A stretch of 64,000 bases of DNA from Gossypium raimondii (taxonomy: Eukaryota; Streptophyta; Magnoliopsida; Malvales; Malvaceae). The notes under the pieces were generated by a model. That model worked only from the letters and a program-made list of their open reading frames with translations. It was not told the DNA's origin and did not search any database. How positions within the stretch are numbered: position 1 is the first letter of the stretch; each line of letters opens with the position of its first letter. Both the position numbers and the translations under genes were made by a program. Below are positions 10,083 to 22,958 of this stretch, in pieces. The stretch lies in NCBI RefSeq assembly GCF_025698545.1, contig NC_068575.1, positions 53,453,980 through 53,517,979 on the forward strand, written 5' to 3'.

Positions 10083-11571
10083 TTAACCACCAGCGTCTGT
10101 TGAGCCCGAGAGTCGAAAATCTGCATGAGTAGTTCCTAATGCGGTCGATGAATCATTTAAAGTGGATTGTATGGAATTAAAGTTAGGATGGGATGGTAAA
10201 ACATCAGTGGTTCTCTCACTTGTCACAATAGGACATGAGACAGTAGACTTAACAAGAGGAACTTGCGTGGAGACAGTTGGGCTAGAACTAACTGAAGCCA
10301 TGGTAGATAGAGGAAACAAAAATCGTCGTTCATAAAAAATAACATACCGAGAAATAATTACATTACTATCTGGTGTGAGACAGTGATACCTTTTATGTTG
10401 AGAGCTATATCCCAAAAATGTACACGGATGAAAATAAAAATCCAACTTGTGGCGTGTAAACGGACGCAAATATGAAAAATAACAGTACCCAAATACCCGT
10501 AAATGATCATACGTAGGTTCATGACCATGAAGGATCTGATAAGAAGACTGTCATTTCAAGACTGGAGTAGGTAGACGATTTATAAGATAAATGACACTAT
10601 AAAAGGTATAACCCCAGTAATCCATAGGTAGATTGGCTTGGGCTAAGAGAGTAAGACCAGTCTCAACAATGTGTCTATGTTTTCGCTCAGCTACTCCATT
10701 TTATTCTGACGTATGTGGGCAGGATAAACGATGAAGTATCCGAAGATTATTCAGAACCGTCGTGAATGCACGATACTCACTACCCCAATCACTTTGAAAC
10801 CTTTTAATGCCTTTCCCAAACTGAGTTCAGATTATTTTCTAAAACTAAAGAAAACACTCAACTGCTTGAGGCTTACGCTAGATAAGATAAATCCAAGTAA
10901 ATCGATTATACATGTCAATGAACGAAATATAATACAAATTATTGCCACATGTAACTGATGCTGGGCCCCATAAGTCGGAGATAACCAAGTCAAAAAAAAT
11001 CCTTATATTCAGTAGCAGAACAGGAAAAAGACACTTTATGAGATTTCTCCTTTTAACATGCAGTACATATATTATCAAGGCACAATTTATTAGAAACAAT
11101 TTTGCACTTATCGAGAACACTTTTAACAACTGAAGCAGACATATGACTAAGTCTGCGGTGCCATAAAGCAAACACATCATCACCATCACCGAAGGCCTGA
11201 AAGCTAGTGTTGAGAATAGACGGATAATTGACTATGGAGTTAGAAGTAGCAGGCAAAAAATAATAGAACCAGTCACGAGTGTGGCCCCGCAGTAAAACTT
11301 CTTGAGTCAGGATGTCCTTAACAACACAATACGATGGATGAAATTCAAAAAATGCATTATTGTCCCTAGCAAACTTAGATACCGACAACAAATTCTTCTG
11401 TATATTTGGCACGCATAGAACATTAGACAGATAAAGTACCTTACTCGTTGTATGTAAATTATAATTTCCAACATACGAAATTTTTGTAAGAGTCTCATCA
11501 CTCATAAGAAGAGGAGATCTGCCTGAGTATGGCATGGACTCGTGCAAAAGCAGTGACTTCTCGATAGACAT
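10083..11571 (-). pseudogene. Copia integrase region and flanks (broken)
   Basis: 11571-11053 contains the GAG-pre-integrase region (LWHRRLSHMS, with its zinc-binding His residues, then CTAC). 11189-10878 carries the integrase core start with the catalytic Asp in ISDLWGP. The rest of the core is broken between 10800 and 10540. 10469-10083 is the C-terminal part (FLGYSSQHKRYHCLTPDSN), which connects to RT. At least four frameshifts or stops separate these blocks. Confidence 0.85.
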
Positions 11572-11599
11572 TGTGTGTAGCCCCTAAATCAGGACACTA

Positions 11600-13044
11600 A
11601 TACGTGGTCCTACAGGCATAGGAATATAAGAATTTTCATTGTCAAAATTAGACCCATATTGAGTGGTATTGGCATTGGACTCAGAGGTGGTCAAAAAATC
11701 AAAGGTATTAAAATCAGGAATATATGTCAACCCATCCAAGGTGAGACGCCAACATCATGAACCTGTACCTTTGGTTTAGTTTACCACTGCACTCCATGAT
11801 TTTGTACGAAAGTATTACCAGTTGCCTCAAGCCCAACAAGATTGGTATTTAGCCCATTATTCTGGCCAACAGTCGGGTCCACATTAGTCAACCTACCATA
11901 AGAGCCAAATTTGTGGCCTCAATTATGTGGCCTAGACATACAAGAACACCCAAAACTATGCGACCCGATTTGAGGATCCCTAGTTGGCGGTATTGAGGAC
12001 ACTAAAGAAGCACCATGTAGGGCTAGTCCACCAGTGGGATCAACCATGAGGCCTGCGTCATCAACATATATTGAAAAAGGGTTAAAAACCCTAGCAAAAG
12101 GCTGAAACGACACAGAAACATTATTTTGCAAATTTCCCCACGCAAAGCCAGATGGGTACGCCATCGAGGCCACCACCGAAGGGACGATGCACTGTCCAAG
12201 ACCACCGAATAAGATCGAACCACCGCGTCCACCAAGCGAGACCAAAACACCATAAGCCGACGACCACCATCCAAGCTCGCCAAATGTTTCATTAAGCGAT
12301 CCGTGACCAACATTTCCAAACGGTGCCATGGCCAGAGCAGATGCTCTTCCATAATCGCGATTAAAATAGTAATAACACTGTTGGGCTAAATGTCTAAATC
12401 GGCCACAAATCTGACATTTGTTGCGGGACTGAAAACCTCTGCCATGATCGGCAAATGAAAAATGACCACCACGACCAGGATCCACCATCGGCGAGGACGA
12501 AACGGGCTCCACAAGATTGGCATAAATCGACAGTTCTTGAACCGCACGGATTTGTCACGTCTCATATTCCAACAATATGTCAACGAGACGTTGAAACGAC
12601 GGAGTTTCAGTGGAGAATGACGCAAAGGTAAGGACGGCGTCAAACTCCGGAGGTAGGCCTACAAGAATAATCTCAACTTTTTCTGCCTCTGAGATTTAAG
12701 AGCCAGAGGCCTCGATCAATGCACATGTATTCTGAATTTTTGCTACATATTATTTGATTGAGAGGTTACCTTTCTTAAGGGAGTGTAGATCGTGATGAAT
12801 ACAAGATAATTTTACACCTGTGACTGCTGCAAAGAGACGAGTAGCCGTGTTCCAAACATCACACACCGTTCGAGCATCTGTAAATAAAGGTACCAGTGAA
12901 GGATTAATAGTAGATAGTAACTAGGAGGCAAGTAATCGATCCTATTGAACGAATGCTGGGGCATCCAAATTTAGAATGAGAGATTCCTTCGGTGACTGCA
13001 CAAAACACAGCGGAGCAGGTAACGTGCCCTCTAAAAAGCCAGTC
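11600..13044 (-). pseudogene. Copia gag (UBN2-type) with zinc knuckle, interrupted
   Basis: Reading from 13044 downward, the frame gives GFLEGTLPAP, then LILNLDAPAFVQ, then VCDVWNTATRLFAAVTGVKL, as in the retrotran_gag_2 family. The CCHC knuckle CQICGRFRHLAQQC is near 12420. Premature stops follow LDAPAFVQ and ASSW-type positions. The upstream half (HDIVKLDDGSF-type start up to GYELT) is at 30081-30297, so the gypsy element entered between Thr and Gly of ELT/GFLEG. Confidence 0.85.
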
Positions 13045-15585
13045 TGTGATAGCCCGAAATAGGGCCTAATCGGAATAGTGGTTTCGTAACCACAAATCCG
13101 AAGTGAAATAGTTTAATTTTATAAATTTTTATTAGTTACTGATTGATTGAAATATTGTGTGAAAATATGGATAGAAAATTTTAATGCTTTAGTGCTTAAT
13201 TGAATTTTTAGGACTAAATTGAGAAAATGCAAAGTGTGTCTAATTAGTGATTAAATGACTTAATTGAATTATTGCATGAAATTGGAAGTGTTTATGTGGC
13301 AATTAGACCATGAATTAGTGTTATGGACACAAAAGGGTATTTCTAGAAAAATATCTAAGTAATGGGTCAAGGGCATTTTGTCCAAATTGAATAAAGACAA
13401 AATAAAGATGAAAACAAGTGTTCATCTTCTTAAAATCAGACGTTTGCTGCCAAAAAATTCATGTCACCATAGCTAGGGTTCTTGAACTTCCTAAGCTTAA
13501 TTGTAAGTGATTTCTTGCCCCGTTTTTGATTATTTTCGTATTTTTATGCTTATTGAAGCTTGAATTTCATGTTTCTACCATTTAATTTAAATGAAATTAA
13601 AGTTTAAAATTGACCCATTCATGATATAATTGTAAATTGATTAGTGATGTTAGATAATGAATGTTTGAAGTGTTAATTACAAGTTTTACTAGATGAATTT
13701 TGATGAAAATGTTGAAAAGGGCTAAATTGTGAAAGATGGTAAAGTGTGCATAAAGTTGTGATTTTGTGAAATTGAGGGCTGTTATGAGCATGAAATATGA
13801 TTTAGTGAAGTTTGAAATTTAAAAATTTAGTGAATTTTATTTTTACGAGCTTAGGGACAAAAGTGGAATTTTGAAAAGTTTAGGGAAAAATGTAAATTTG
13901 CCAAAATGTTGTGTATGAATTGTATTTGAATGAAATGTTGATAAAATGTATTAAATTGTGTTAATATAGATCAAGAAAGAAGAAATAGTGGAAGTGATCG
14001 GGAAAGAGAAAGTTATCGACTAAATTACAAAAATAGTCGTTTTGCATCCGAGGTAAGTTATATGTAAATAATAGTTATATTTGTATAAATTGTGAATTAT
14101 ATTTGATATGTGAATTAATATTGAATGTGGAAGGAAAATTGTTCATGAATTATTCAAGTAATAAAGTGTTAAGTGTAAATTCGGTTGAACTTAGGAATAG
14201 AATTGGATACAAGTGACATGTCACTAGAGACCAGGTGTTACAGATGTTACAGTGTTACAGTGAGTCCGGGTGTTGGGTGATCTAGCATGTGTTGCGAGAC
14301 ACGACGACTTGTGTGAGCGAGCCCGTGGACATTTCAGTGTTATTGATCGGTGGTAGCCGGCTACATTTCGATGGTAACCGGCTACATATCGATGGTAACC
14401 GGCTACATATCGATTAATGGCACTTATGTGCTAAATCTCTACGTATCCGTGTATATTCCAACTGCTCAACGGGATTAATAATGAATTAAAGTGAATATGA
14501 AATGTTAAGTGTGAAAATGTATATGCAAGTGAATTGGTAAGATTGTGCATGTGTAAGTGATTGAAATTGCTAAGAAATGTTTTGATTAGTTATATGTTAA
14601 AAGTGTTAATTATTAAATGAGTAATTATTGTTTACATGTAACTTACTAAGCTATTTATAGCTTACGCATTTCTTCTTTTCCTTTGTTATATAGTGATTTG
14701 AACTTGATCGAAGTGGGGATCGTCGAGCTCGTATCACACTATCATAATCATCTCGGTATTATGTGCTTTTCAAAATGTTTAAACTATGGCATGTATAGAG
14801 TCTTAATCATTTTGAGCATGTTCAAATGATATGGCTAAGATTAGCTATTGAAATGGTTAGTAAAGATTATGTTTTGGTATTATGTATGTGTAAATGGTAA
14901 CTAATTCAAAGAAGCAGTTTCTTTGACAGCAGCAGTGACGTGAATGTAAAATTCACCATAAATAGTAGAAATGGAATTAGAGAGTGAATTATATATGGAA
15001 TTAAATCTTATCAAGTCTATTTTTATATGAAAGAAACGATGTAGGAAAAGGAATTCTGTATTTTGAGATATTTGAATTTTAGTGAGACAGGGTCAGAATG
15101 GTTTTTGAAGTCCCCTGTTCTGACTTTAGAAAATCATTATAAATTGTACAGAAATAATTATGGGTCATAATTTATATGTGTAGATTTCTTAGTGAGTCTA
15201 TTTTCAAAAGAAACAAACGATAACATTATATGTATTCTGTACAAAGAGATAATTGATTTTTAGTGCCGAGAGGTCAGATCTGTCGAGCTGTGAAACAGGG
15301 GATACTTTAATGAATAAACTGTACTAATTGGCCAAGTCAAAAATTCTGAAAATTTTATGGTAAGTAGTAATATGAGTCTAGTTTCAGGGAAAATTTACGG
15401 ATTTAAATTTTGAGTTCTGTAACTCGAGTTATAATTAAATTAGTGAAAGTCACGCAGGTAGACAGTTTTGTTGTGAACAGTGAATTTAATTTTAAAGGCA
15501 AATTTTTATGCTCCGAATCGGTAAGTTAAATTGGATAACATCTCTTACTCGATTCCGGCGACGGTCTCGGGTAAGGGGTGTTACA
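13045..15585 (+). repeat. chromovirus LTR 1 (5')
   Basis: 2541 bp, TGTGATAGC to GTGTTACA, followed by TTTAG and the PBS. It is nearly identical to the LTRs at 20292 and 27534, so the array is young compared with the surrounding Copia. Confidence 0.95.
14346..14412 (+). repeat. 21-bp palindromic mini-array in LTR 1
   Basis: Three tandem units of the type ATCGATGGTAACCGGCTACAT, each with a GTAGCCGGCTAC-type palindrome. The same array occurs in LTR 2 (about 21590-21660) and LTR 3 (about 28842-28912), with unit-specific differences. It sits where the solo LTR of a related family (32702-36334) has its hairpin array. Confidence 0.75.
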
Positions 15586-15590
15586 TTTAG

Positions 15591-15602
15591 TGGTATCAGA
15601 GC
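15591..15602 (+). promoter_or_regulatory. primer-binding site, internal region 1
   Basis: TGGTATCAGAGC, complementary to the 3' end of initiator tRNA-Met, five bases after LTR 1. Confidence 0.9.
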
Positions 15603-15720
15603 TACGGTTTAGTCGATTCTCGGACTAACGTAGCGAGTGTAATAGACTATCTATACATGCCATAATTGAATAATGATAGTGTGACGACTCCTGACATCTT
15701 AAAATGTTTTTTTTATAGTA

Positions 15721-17477
15721 ATGGATTCTAACCGAGATACAGCTGATGATGCTCAAAGTAATGTGCCTGTTGAAAGTCGATTTGAGACTCAGGGTCAAGG
15801 AGATGAGGCTCGAGAAGCTTTTCTCCAAATGATGAACAATTGGTACACTGAGTTTGTTAGAACTAATCCTAATGCTCAACCTCCTCCGCCCCCTCCTATT
15901 CCTCAAGTTGTTCCCATAGCTCCTCAACAAACTGAAGTGTTAAGATTGTCAAAGCCTCCAGTGGACAAAATTCGAAAGTATGGAGCCAAGAGTTCGAGCT
16001 AATGTAAATGATGATCCTGAAGAGCGAGTTCGGCTTGATAATACCATCGAGTGTTGGATGAATTATCTTGTACTCGAAGAAAGTCTCAAATGTGCTATCT
16101 CATTGTTGAGGATTCACTTATAATTGGTGGAAAATTTTAGTGTCGATGGTGCCTAAAGAGAAAGTTACATGGGATTTCTTTCAAGAAGAATTACGAAAGA
16201 AGTATGTGAGTCATTTTCATTGATCAAAAGAGAAAAGAGTTTCTTGAATTGAAACAAGGCGCATGACGGTAGCGAATATGAACGAGAATTTGTCAAATTA
16301 AGCAAGTATGCCCAAGAGTGTGTATCTAATGAAGCTACATTGTGCAAAAGGTTTGAAGATGGATTAAACGAGGATATCCGATTGCTAGTGGGAATTCTTG
16401 AAATTAAAGAGTTAGTAGTACTAGTTGAAAGAGCTATCAAGGTGAAGAATTGAGCAAAGAGAAAAGAAAGGTGGAAAGTGAAGCAAGAGATGCAAGAAAA
16501 GATCAATGGGCAAGTCATTTCAATTTCAAACGAAGAAGTCTAGAGAAATGAATACTCGATCGAATGTTTCTAGTGTGAATTTTCAAAGAGATCGAGGAAG
16601 ACAATATTCAGGTTCCAAAGCTCAGGCGACTTCTATGGCAAGTGTAGGTAGTGTTAAACCTACTAGACTGGAATGTCAACATTGTGGAAAACGACATTTA
16701 GGGGAATGTTATTTAATCAGCCGAGCATGTTTTAAATGTGGATCTCAAGATCATTTTGTGAAAGATTGTCCAGAAAGAGAAGAGATAGAAAAGTTTCAAA
16801 ATGTGAGATCGAGCAGTGTGACTACTAGAGGAAGACCATCGAGAAATGTGGGGACTGGAACTAGTGGTAAAGGTGTAACAAAAGACACGACTGTAAGATC
16901 TGAAGTGGGAGCTCCAGCAAGAGCTTATGCCATCCGAGCTAGAGAGGAAACATCTTCCCCCGATGTGATCACTGGTATATTTTCTCTTTACGACACTAAT
17001 GTTCTTGCATTGATTGATCCTGGTTCTACTCACTCGTATGTATGTATGAATTTAGTGTCTGATAAGAATTTGTGTGTTGAATTGACTGAGTATGTGATTA
17101 AAGTGTCGAATCCTTTAGGCAAGCATGTGATAGTTGATAAAATATGCAAAAATTGTCCTTTGATGATACAAGGTCAGTGTTTCCCTGCCAACTTGATGTT
17201 GTTGCCATTTGATGAATTTGATGTTATTTTGGGGATGGATTGGTTGACATTGCATAAGGCCAAGATAGATTGTAGTCAGAAAATTCTTGAGTTGAAGTGT
17301 AGTAGTGGTACAGTTCTTCGGGTTGAAACAGATAAGTCAAATGTGATGCCAATTGTGATTTACGCCATGTCGCTCGAAATGTTTGAAAATGGTTGTGAAG
17401 CATATCTTGCTTATGTGTTGAATACAAAAGTGTCTCAAACAAAGATCGAATCGATGCAGTGGTATGTGAATATTTAG
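15721..17477 (+). pseudogene. chromovirus gag and protease, internal region 1 (frameshifted)
   Basis: Gag begins MDSNRDTADDAQ at 15721 and breaks near 15990. Gag similarity continues in other frames to about 16500. The frame 16506-17477 carries two zinc fingers (CQHCGKRHLGEC, then the CCHC knuckle CFKCGSQDHFVKDC at about 16728-16769). It then carries the aspartic protease, with active site LIDPGSTHSY near 17010-17040 and the flap-proximal VILGMDWL near 17220-17240. The frame closes with TAG at 17475, before RT. Confidence 0.88.
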
Positions 17478-20282
17478 ATGTGTTCCCGGAAGAGTTGCGG
17501 GTTTGCCTCCGATTAGAAGTAGAGTTTGGTATTGAAGTAATGCAGTCTTGCTCCAATATCGATTGCTCCTTACGAATGGCACCAACCGAATTAAAAGAAT
17601 TAAAAGTGCAATTGCAAGAGTTGATGGATAAAGGATTCGCGGACCAAGTTATTCTCCGTGGGTGCTCCGTGCTATTTGTGAAGAAAAGGATGGGACATTG
17701 AGATTGTGTATTGATTATCGTCAACTTAATAAAGTGACAATAAAGAATAAATATCCATTGCCCGAATAGATGACTTGTTTGATCGTTAAAGGATGCCACA
17801 ATGTTTTCCAAAATTGATTTGAGATCCGGATATTACCAATTGAGGGTTAAAGAGTCGATGTGCCAAAGGCGCTTTCGAACCCGGTATGGTCACTATGAGT
17901 TTCTTGTAATGCCTTTTGGTCGACTAATGCTCCAATATTTTTATGGATTTGATGAATCGGATTTTCGGCCCTATTTGGATAAATTTGTGGTGGTGTTTAT
18001 AGATGATATTCTTATTTATTCTCGAAGTGAAGTGAAACACGCCGAACATTTAAGAATTGTGCTCTGATTCTGCGAGAAAAGAAATTATTTGCTAAATTTA
18101 GTAAAAGTGAATTTTGGCTCGGTGAAGTTGGATTTTTGGGACATGTTGTCTCGGAGATGGCATTCGAGTGGATCCGAATAAGATATCGGCAATAGTTGAA
18201 TGGAAGCCTCCAAGAAATGTATCCGAAGTTAGGAGTTTTCGGGCTTAGCGGATATTACCGTCGATTCGTAGAAGGTTTTTCGATGATAGCTTCACCGATG
18301 ACAAAATTGTTGCAAAAGATGTTAAGTTCGAATGGACTGAGGAGTGTCAACAAAGTTTTGAGAAATTAAAGAAGTGTTTAAGCGAGGCACCGGTGTTAGT
18401 GCAACTTTGAGTCGGAAAGGAATTTGTTGTTTATAGTGACGCGTCGTTAAATGGGCTTGGATGTGTATTAATGCAAGAAGGAAAAGTGATAGCGTATGCT
18501 TCTCGACAATTGAAACCGCATGAACGAAATTATCCTACCCATGATTTAGAGTTGGTCGCTATTGTCTTTGCTTTGAAGATTTGGCGTCATTATTTATATG
18601 GTGAGAAATGTCATGTTTTCTGAGATCATAAAAGTTTGAAATATGTTATGACACAAAAGATCTGAATTTGCGGCAAAAGATGGTTGGAATTGATGAAAGA
18701 TTATGAACTTGTAATAGATTATCATCCGGAAAAGCCAATATAGTTCTTGATGCTTTGAGCGAAAAGTCTCTTTGCTTTGAGAGCTTTGAATACAAGATTA
18801 ACATTGATGAAGATGGATCATTGCTTGCGAGTTAAAAGCTAGTCCATTGTTTCTTCAAGAAATTTATGAGGCTCGAAAGTGGATAATGAATTACAAAGAA
18901 AAAAGACTCGATGTGCGATGGCGATAATTCGATTTTCGGATTGATTCGGATGGATGTTTAATGTTTCATGACGAATATGTGTTCAAAAATGTTGATTTAA
19001 TTCGAAAATTTTGCGGGAAGCACATGATAGTCGCTAGCGCTTCACCCCAGTAGTGTAAAATGTACAATGATTTAAAGAAATTATATTGGTGGCGGGTATG
19101 AAACGGGATATCTCGAGTATGTGACAAAGTGTTTTGTGTGCCAACAAGTAAAAGTGAACACCAAGTACCTTGAGGTTACTTCAACCTATTATGGTGCCCG
19201 AGTGGAAGTGGGATAGAATTACTATGGATTTTGTTTCGGATTGCCATTGTCACCGAAAAAGAAAGACTCAATTTGGGTAATAGTTGATCGATTGACTAAG
19301 TCACTCATTTCATTCTGTGCGAATGAGTTTTCACTTGACAAGTTAGTGAATTGTATATTCTTGAGATAGTTCGATTACATGGTGTGCCTGTGTCTATTAT
19401 ATCTGATAGAGATCCACGGTTTACTTCAAGGTTTTGGAAGAAATTACAAGAGGCATTGGGTACTAAATTGAATTTTAGTACAGCATTTCATCCCCAAACC
19501 GATGGACAGTCTGAAAGAGTAATTCAAGTGCTCAAGATATGTTGAGATGTTGTGTATTGGAATTTGAAGGTAATTGGGAAAGATATCTACCTTTGGTGGA
19601 GTTTGCATATAATAATAGTTATCAATCGAGCATAAAAATGGCACCTTATGAAGCGTTGTATGGACGAAAGTGTCGGACTCCATTATATTGGACTGAACTT
19701 AATGAAAATCAGTTACATGGAGTCGATTTGGTAAAAGAAACTGAAGAAAAAGTGAAGATAATCCGTGATTGTTTGAAAGCTGCATCGGATCGACAGAAGT
19801 CGTATGCGGATTTGAAAAGAAAAGAGATTGAGTTTCAAGTGGGTGATAAAGTATTTTTGAAAGTGTCTCCATGGAAGAAAATTTTGAGATTTGGCCGTAA
19901 AGGTAAATTAAGTCCAAGATTTATTGGCCCGTATGAAGTGATAGAAAGAATTGGTCCAGTGGCTTACCGATTGTCTTTACCACCGGAATTGGAAAGAATT
20001 CATAATGTGTTTCATGTTTCTATGTTGAGGCGATATCGATCGGACCCATCGCATGTGATTTCACCGACTGAAGTGGAAATTCGATCGGATATGACATACG
20101 AAGAAGAGCCGATTCGAATCTTGGCACGAGAAGTGAAACAGTTGAGAAACAAAGTAATTGCTTTAGTGAAAGTGTTATGGCAACGGCATGGGATGGAAGA
20201 GGCAACATGGGAAACTGAGGAGGCTATGAGGAAACAGATCCCAACTTATTCATCGGTAAGATTTTGGGGACGAAAATCCTAA
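17478..20282 (+). pseudogene. chromovirus pol, internal region 1: RT, RNase H, integrase, chromodomain (broken)
   Basis: RT is recognisable but shredded by single-base losses. [13 protein letters not shown], the catalytic Asp pair, is at about 17985-18025. RNase H ([15 protein letters not shown], then [20 protein letters not shown]) is at about 18430-18620. Integrase has MDFVS near 19220, the second Asp in [17 protein letters not shown] (19351-19545 frame) and the Glu in DGQSER near 19500-19518. The frame 19539-20282 is clean over 247 codons. It contains the GPY/F-type module (RFIGPYEVIERIGPVAYRL), FHVSMLRRY, and a chromodomain-like tail (VLWQRHGMEEATWETEE). Confidence 0.88.
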
Positions 20283-20291
20283 GGGGAGAAT
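20279..20291 (+). promoter_or_regulatory. polypurine tract, internal region 1
   Basis: The purine run AAGGGGAGAAT ends immediately before LTR 2 and is the expected plus-strand primer. Confidence 0.75.
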
Positions 20292-22824
20292 TGTGATAGC
20301 AGAAATAGGGCCTAATCGGAATAGTGGTTTCGTAACCACAAATCCAAGTGAAATAGTTTAATTTTATAAATTTTATTAGTTACTGATTGATTGAAATATT
20401 GTGTGAAAATATGGATAGAAAATTTTAATGCTTTAGTGCTTAATTGAATTTTAGGACTAAATTGAGAAAATGCAAAGTGTGTCTAATTAGTGATTAAATG
20501 ACTTAATTGAATTATTGCATGAAATTGGAAGTGTTTATGTGGCAATTAGACCATGAATTAGTGTTATGGACACAAAAGGGTATTTCTAGAAAAATATCTA
20601 AGTAATGGGTCAAGGGCATTTTGTCCAAATTGAATAAAGACAAAATAAAGATGAAAACAAGTGTTCATCTTCTTAAAATCAGACGTTTGCTGCCAAAAAA
20701 TTCATGTCACCATAGCTAGGGTTCTTGAACTTCCTAAGCTCAATTGTAAGTGATTTCTTGCCCGCTTTTGATTATTTTCGTATTTTTATGCTTATTGAAG
20801 CTTGAATTTCATGTTTCTACCATTTAATTTAAATGAAATTAAAGTTTAAAATTGACCCATTCATGATATAATTGTAAATTGATTAGTGATGTTAGATAAT
20901 GAATGTTTGAAGTGTTAATTACAAGTTTTACTAGATGAATTTTGATGAAAATGTTGAAAAAGGGCTAAATTGTGAAAGATGGTAAAGTGTGCATAAAGTT
21001 GTGATTTTGTGAAATTGAGGGCTGTTATGAGCATGAAATATGATTTAGTGAAGTTTGAAATTTAAAAATTTAGTGAATTTTATTTTTACGAGCTTAGGGA
21101 CAAAAGTGGAATTTTGAAAAGTTTAGGGAAAAATGTAAATTTGCCAAAATGTTGTGTATGAATTGTATTTGAATGAAATGTTGATAAAATGTATTAAATT
21201 GTGTTAATATAGATCAAGAAAGAAGAAATAGTGGAAGTGATCGGGAAAAGAGAAAGTTATCGACTAAATTACAAAAATAGTCGTTTTGCATCCGAGGTAA
21301 GTTATATGTAAATAATAGTTATATTTGTATAAATTGTGAATTATATTTGATATGTGAATTAATATTGAATGTGGAAGGAAAATTGTTCATGAATTATTCA
21401 AGTAATAAAGTGTTAAGTGTAAATTCCGGTTGAACTTAGGAATAGAATTGGATACAAGTGACATGTCACTAGAGACCGATGTTACAGTGTTACAGATGTT
21501 ACAGTGAGTCCGGGTGTTGGGTGATCTAGCATGTGTTGCGACACACGACGACTTAATGAAGCGAGCCCGTGGACATTTCGGTGTTATTGATCGGTGGTAG
21601 CTTGGCTACATTTCGGTGGTAACCGGCTACATATCGATGGTAACCGGCTACATATCGATTGGCACTTATGTGCTAAATCTCTACGTATCCGTGTATATTC
21701 CAACTGCTCAACGGGATTAATAATGAATTAAAGTGAATATGAAATGTTAAGTGTGAAAATGTATATGCAAGTGAATTGGTAAGATTGTGCATGTGTAAGT
21801 GATTGAAATTGCTAAGAAATGTTTTGATTAGTTATATGTTAAAAGTGTTAATTATTAAATGAGTAATTATTGTTTACATGTAACTTACTAAGCTATTTAT
21901 AGCTTACGCATTTCTTCTTTTCCTTTGTTATATAGTGATTTGAACTTGATCGAAGTGGGGATCGTCGGAGCTCGTATCACACTATCATAATCATCTCGGT
22001 ATTATGTGCTTTTCAAAATGTTTAAACTATGGCATGTATAGAGTCTTAATCATTTTGAGCATGTTCAAATGATATGGCTAAGATTAGCTATTGAAATGGT
22101 TAGTAAAGATTATGTTTTGGTATTATGTATGTGTAAATGGTAACTAATTCAAAGAAGCAGTTTCTTTGACAGCAGCAGTGACGTGAATGTAAAATTCACC
22201 ATAAATAGTAGAAATGGAATTAGAGAGTGAATTATATATGGAATTAAATCTTATCAAGTCTATTTTTATATGAAAGAAACGATGTAGGAAAAGGAATTCT
22301 GTATTTTGAGATATTTGAATTTTAGTGAGACAGGGTCAGAATGGTTTTTGAAGTCCCCTGTTCTGACTTTAGAAAATCATTATAAATTGTACAGAAATAA
22401 TTATGGGTCATAATTTATATGTGTAGATTTCTTAGTGAGTCTATTTTCAAAAGAAACAAACGATAACCTTATATGTATTCTGTACAAAGAGATAATTGAT
22501 TTTTAGTGCCGAGAGGTCAAATCTGTCGAGCTGTGAAACAGGGGATACTTTAATGAATAAACTGTACTAATTGGCCAAGTCAAAAATTCTGAAAATTTTA
22601 TGGTAAGTAGTAATATGAGTCTAGTTTCAGGAAAATTTACGGATTTAAATTTTGAGTTCTGTAACTCGAGTTATAATTAAATTAGTGAAAGTCACGCAGG
22701 TAGACAGTTTTGTTGTGAACAGTGAATTTAATTTTAAAGGCAAATTTTATGCTCGAATCGGTAAGTTAAATTGGATAACATCTCTTACTCGATTCGGCGA
22801 CGGTCTCGGGTAAGGGGTGTTACA
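20292..22824 (+). repeat. chromovirus LTR 2 (shared middle LTR)
   Basis: 2533 bp. It serves as 3' LTR of internal region 1 and 5' LTR of internal region 2. Its slightly shorter length comes from small losses such as CCG read as CG (GCTCGAATCGG here, GCTCCGAATCGG in LTRs 1 and 3). Confidence 0.95.
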
Positions 22825-22829
22825 TTTAG

Positions 22830-22841
22830 TGGTATCAGAGC
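22830..22841 (+). promoter_or_regulatory. primer-binding site, internal region 2
   Basis: TGGTATCAGAGC, five bases after LTR 2 and identical to the first PBS. This shows that the middle LTR is followed by a full element start. Confidence 0.9.
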
Positions 22842-22958
22842 TACGGTTTAGTCGATTCTCGGACTAACGTAGCGAGTGTAATAGACTATCTATACATGCC
22901 ATAATTGAATAATGATAGTGTGACGACTCCTGACATCTTAAAATGTTTTTTTATAGTA

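Noticed and set aside
13597..13791. 64-codon minus-strand frame found in LTR 1 and repeated in LTR 3
   Set aside because: It is repeated only because the LTRs are identical. The composition is AT-driven and it shows no gene-like features.
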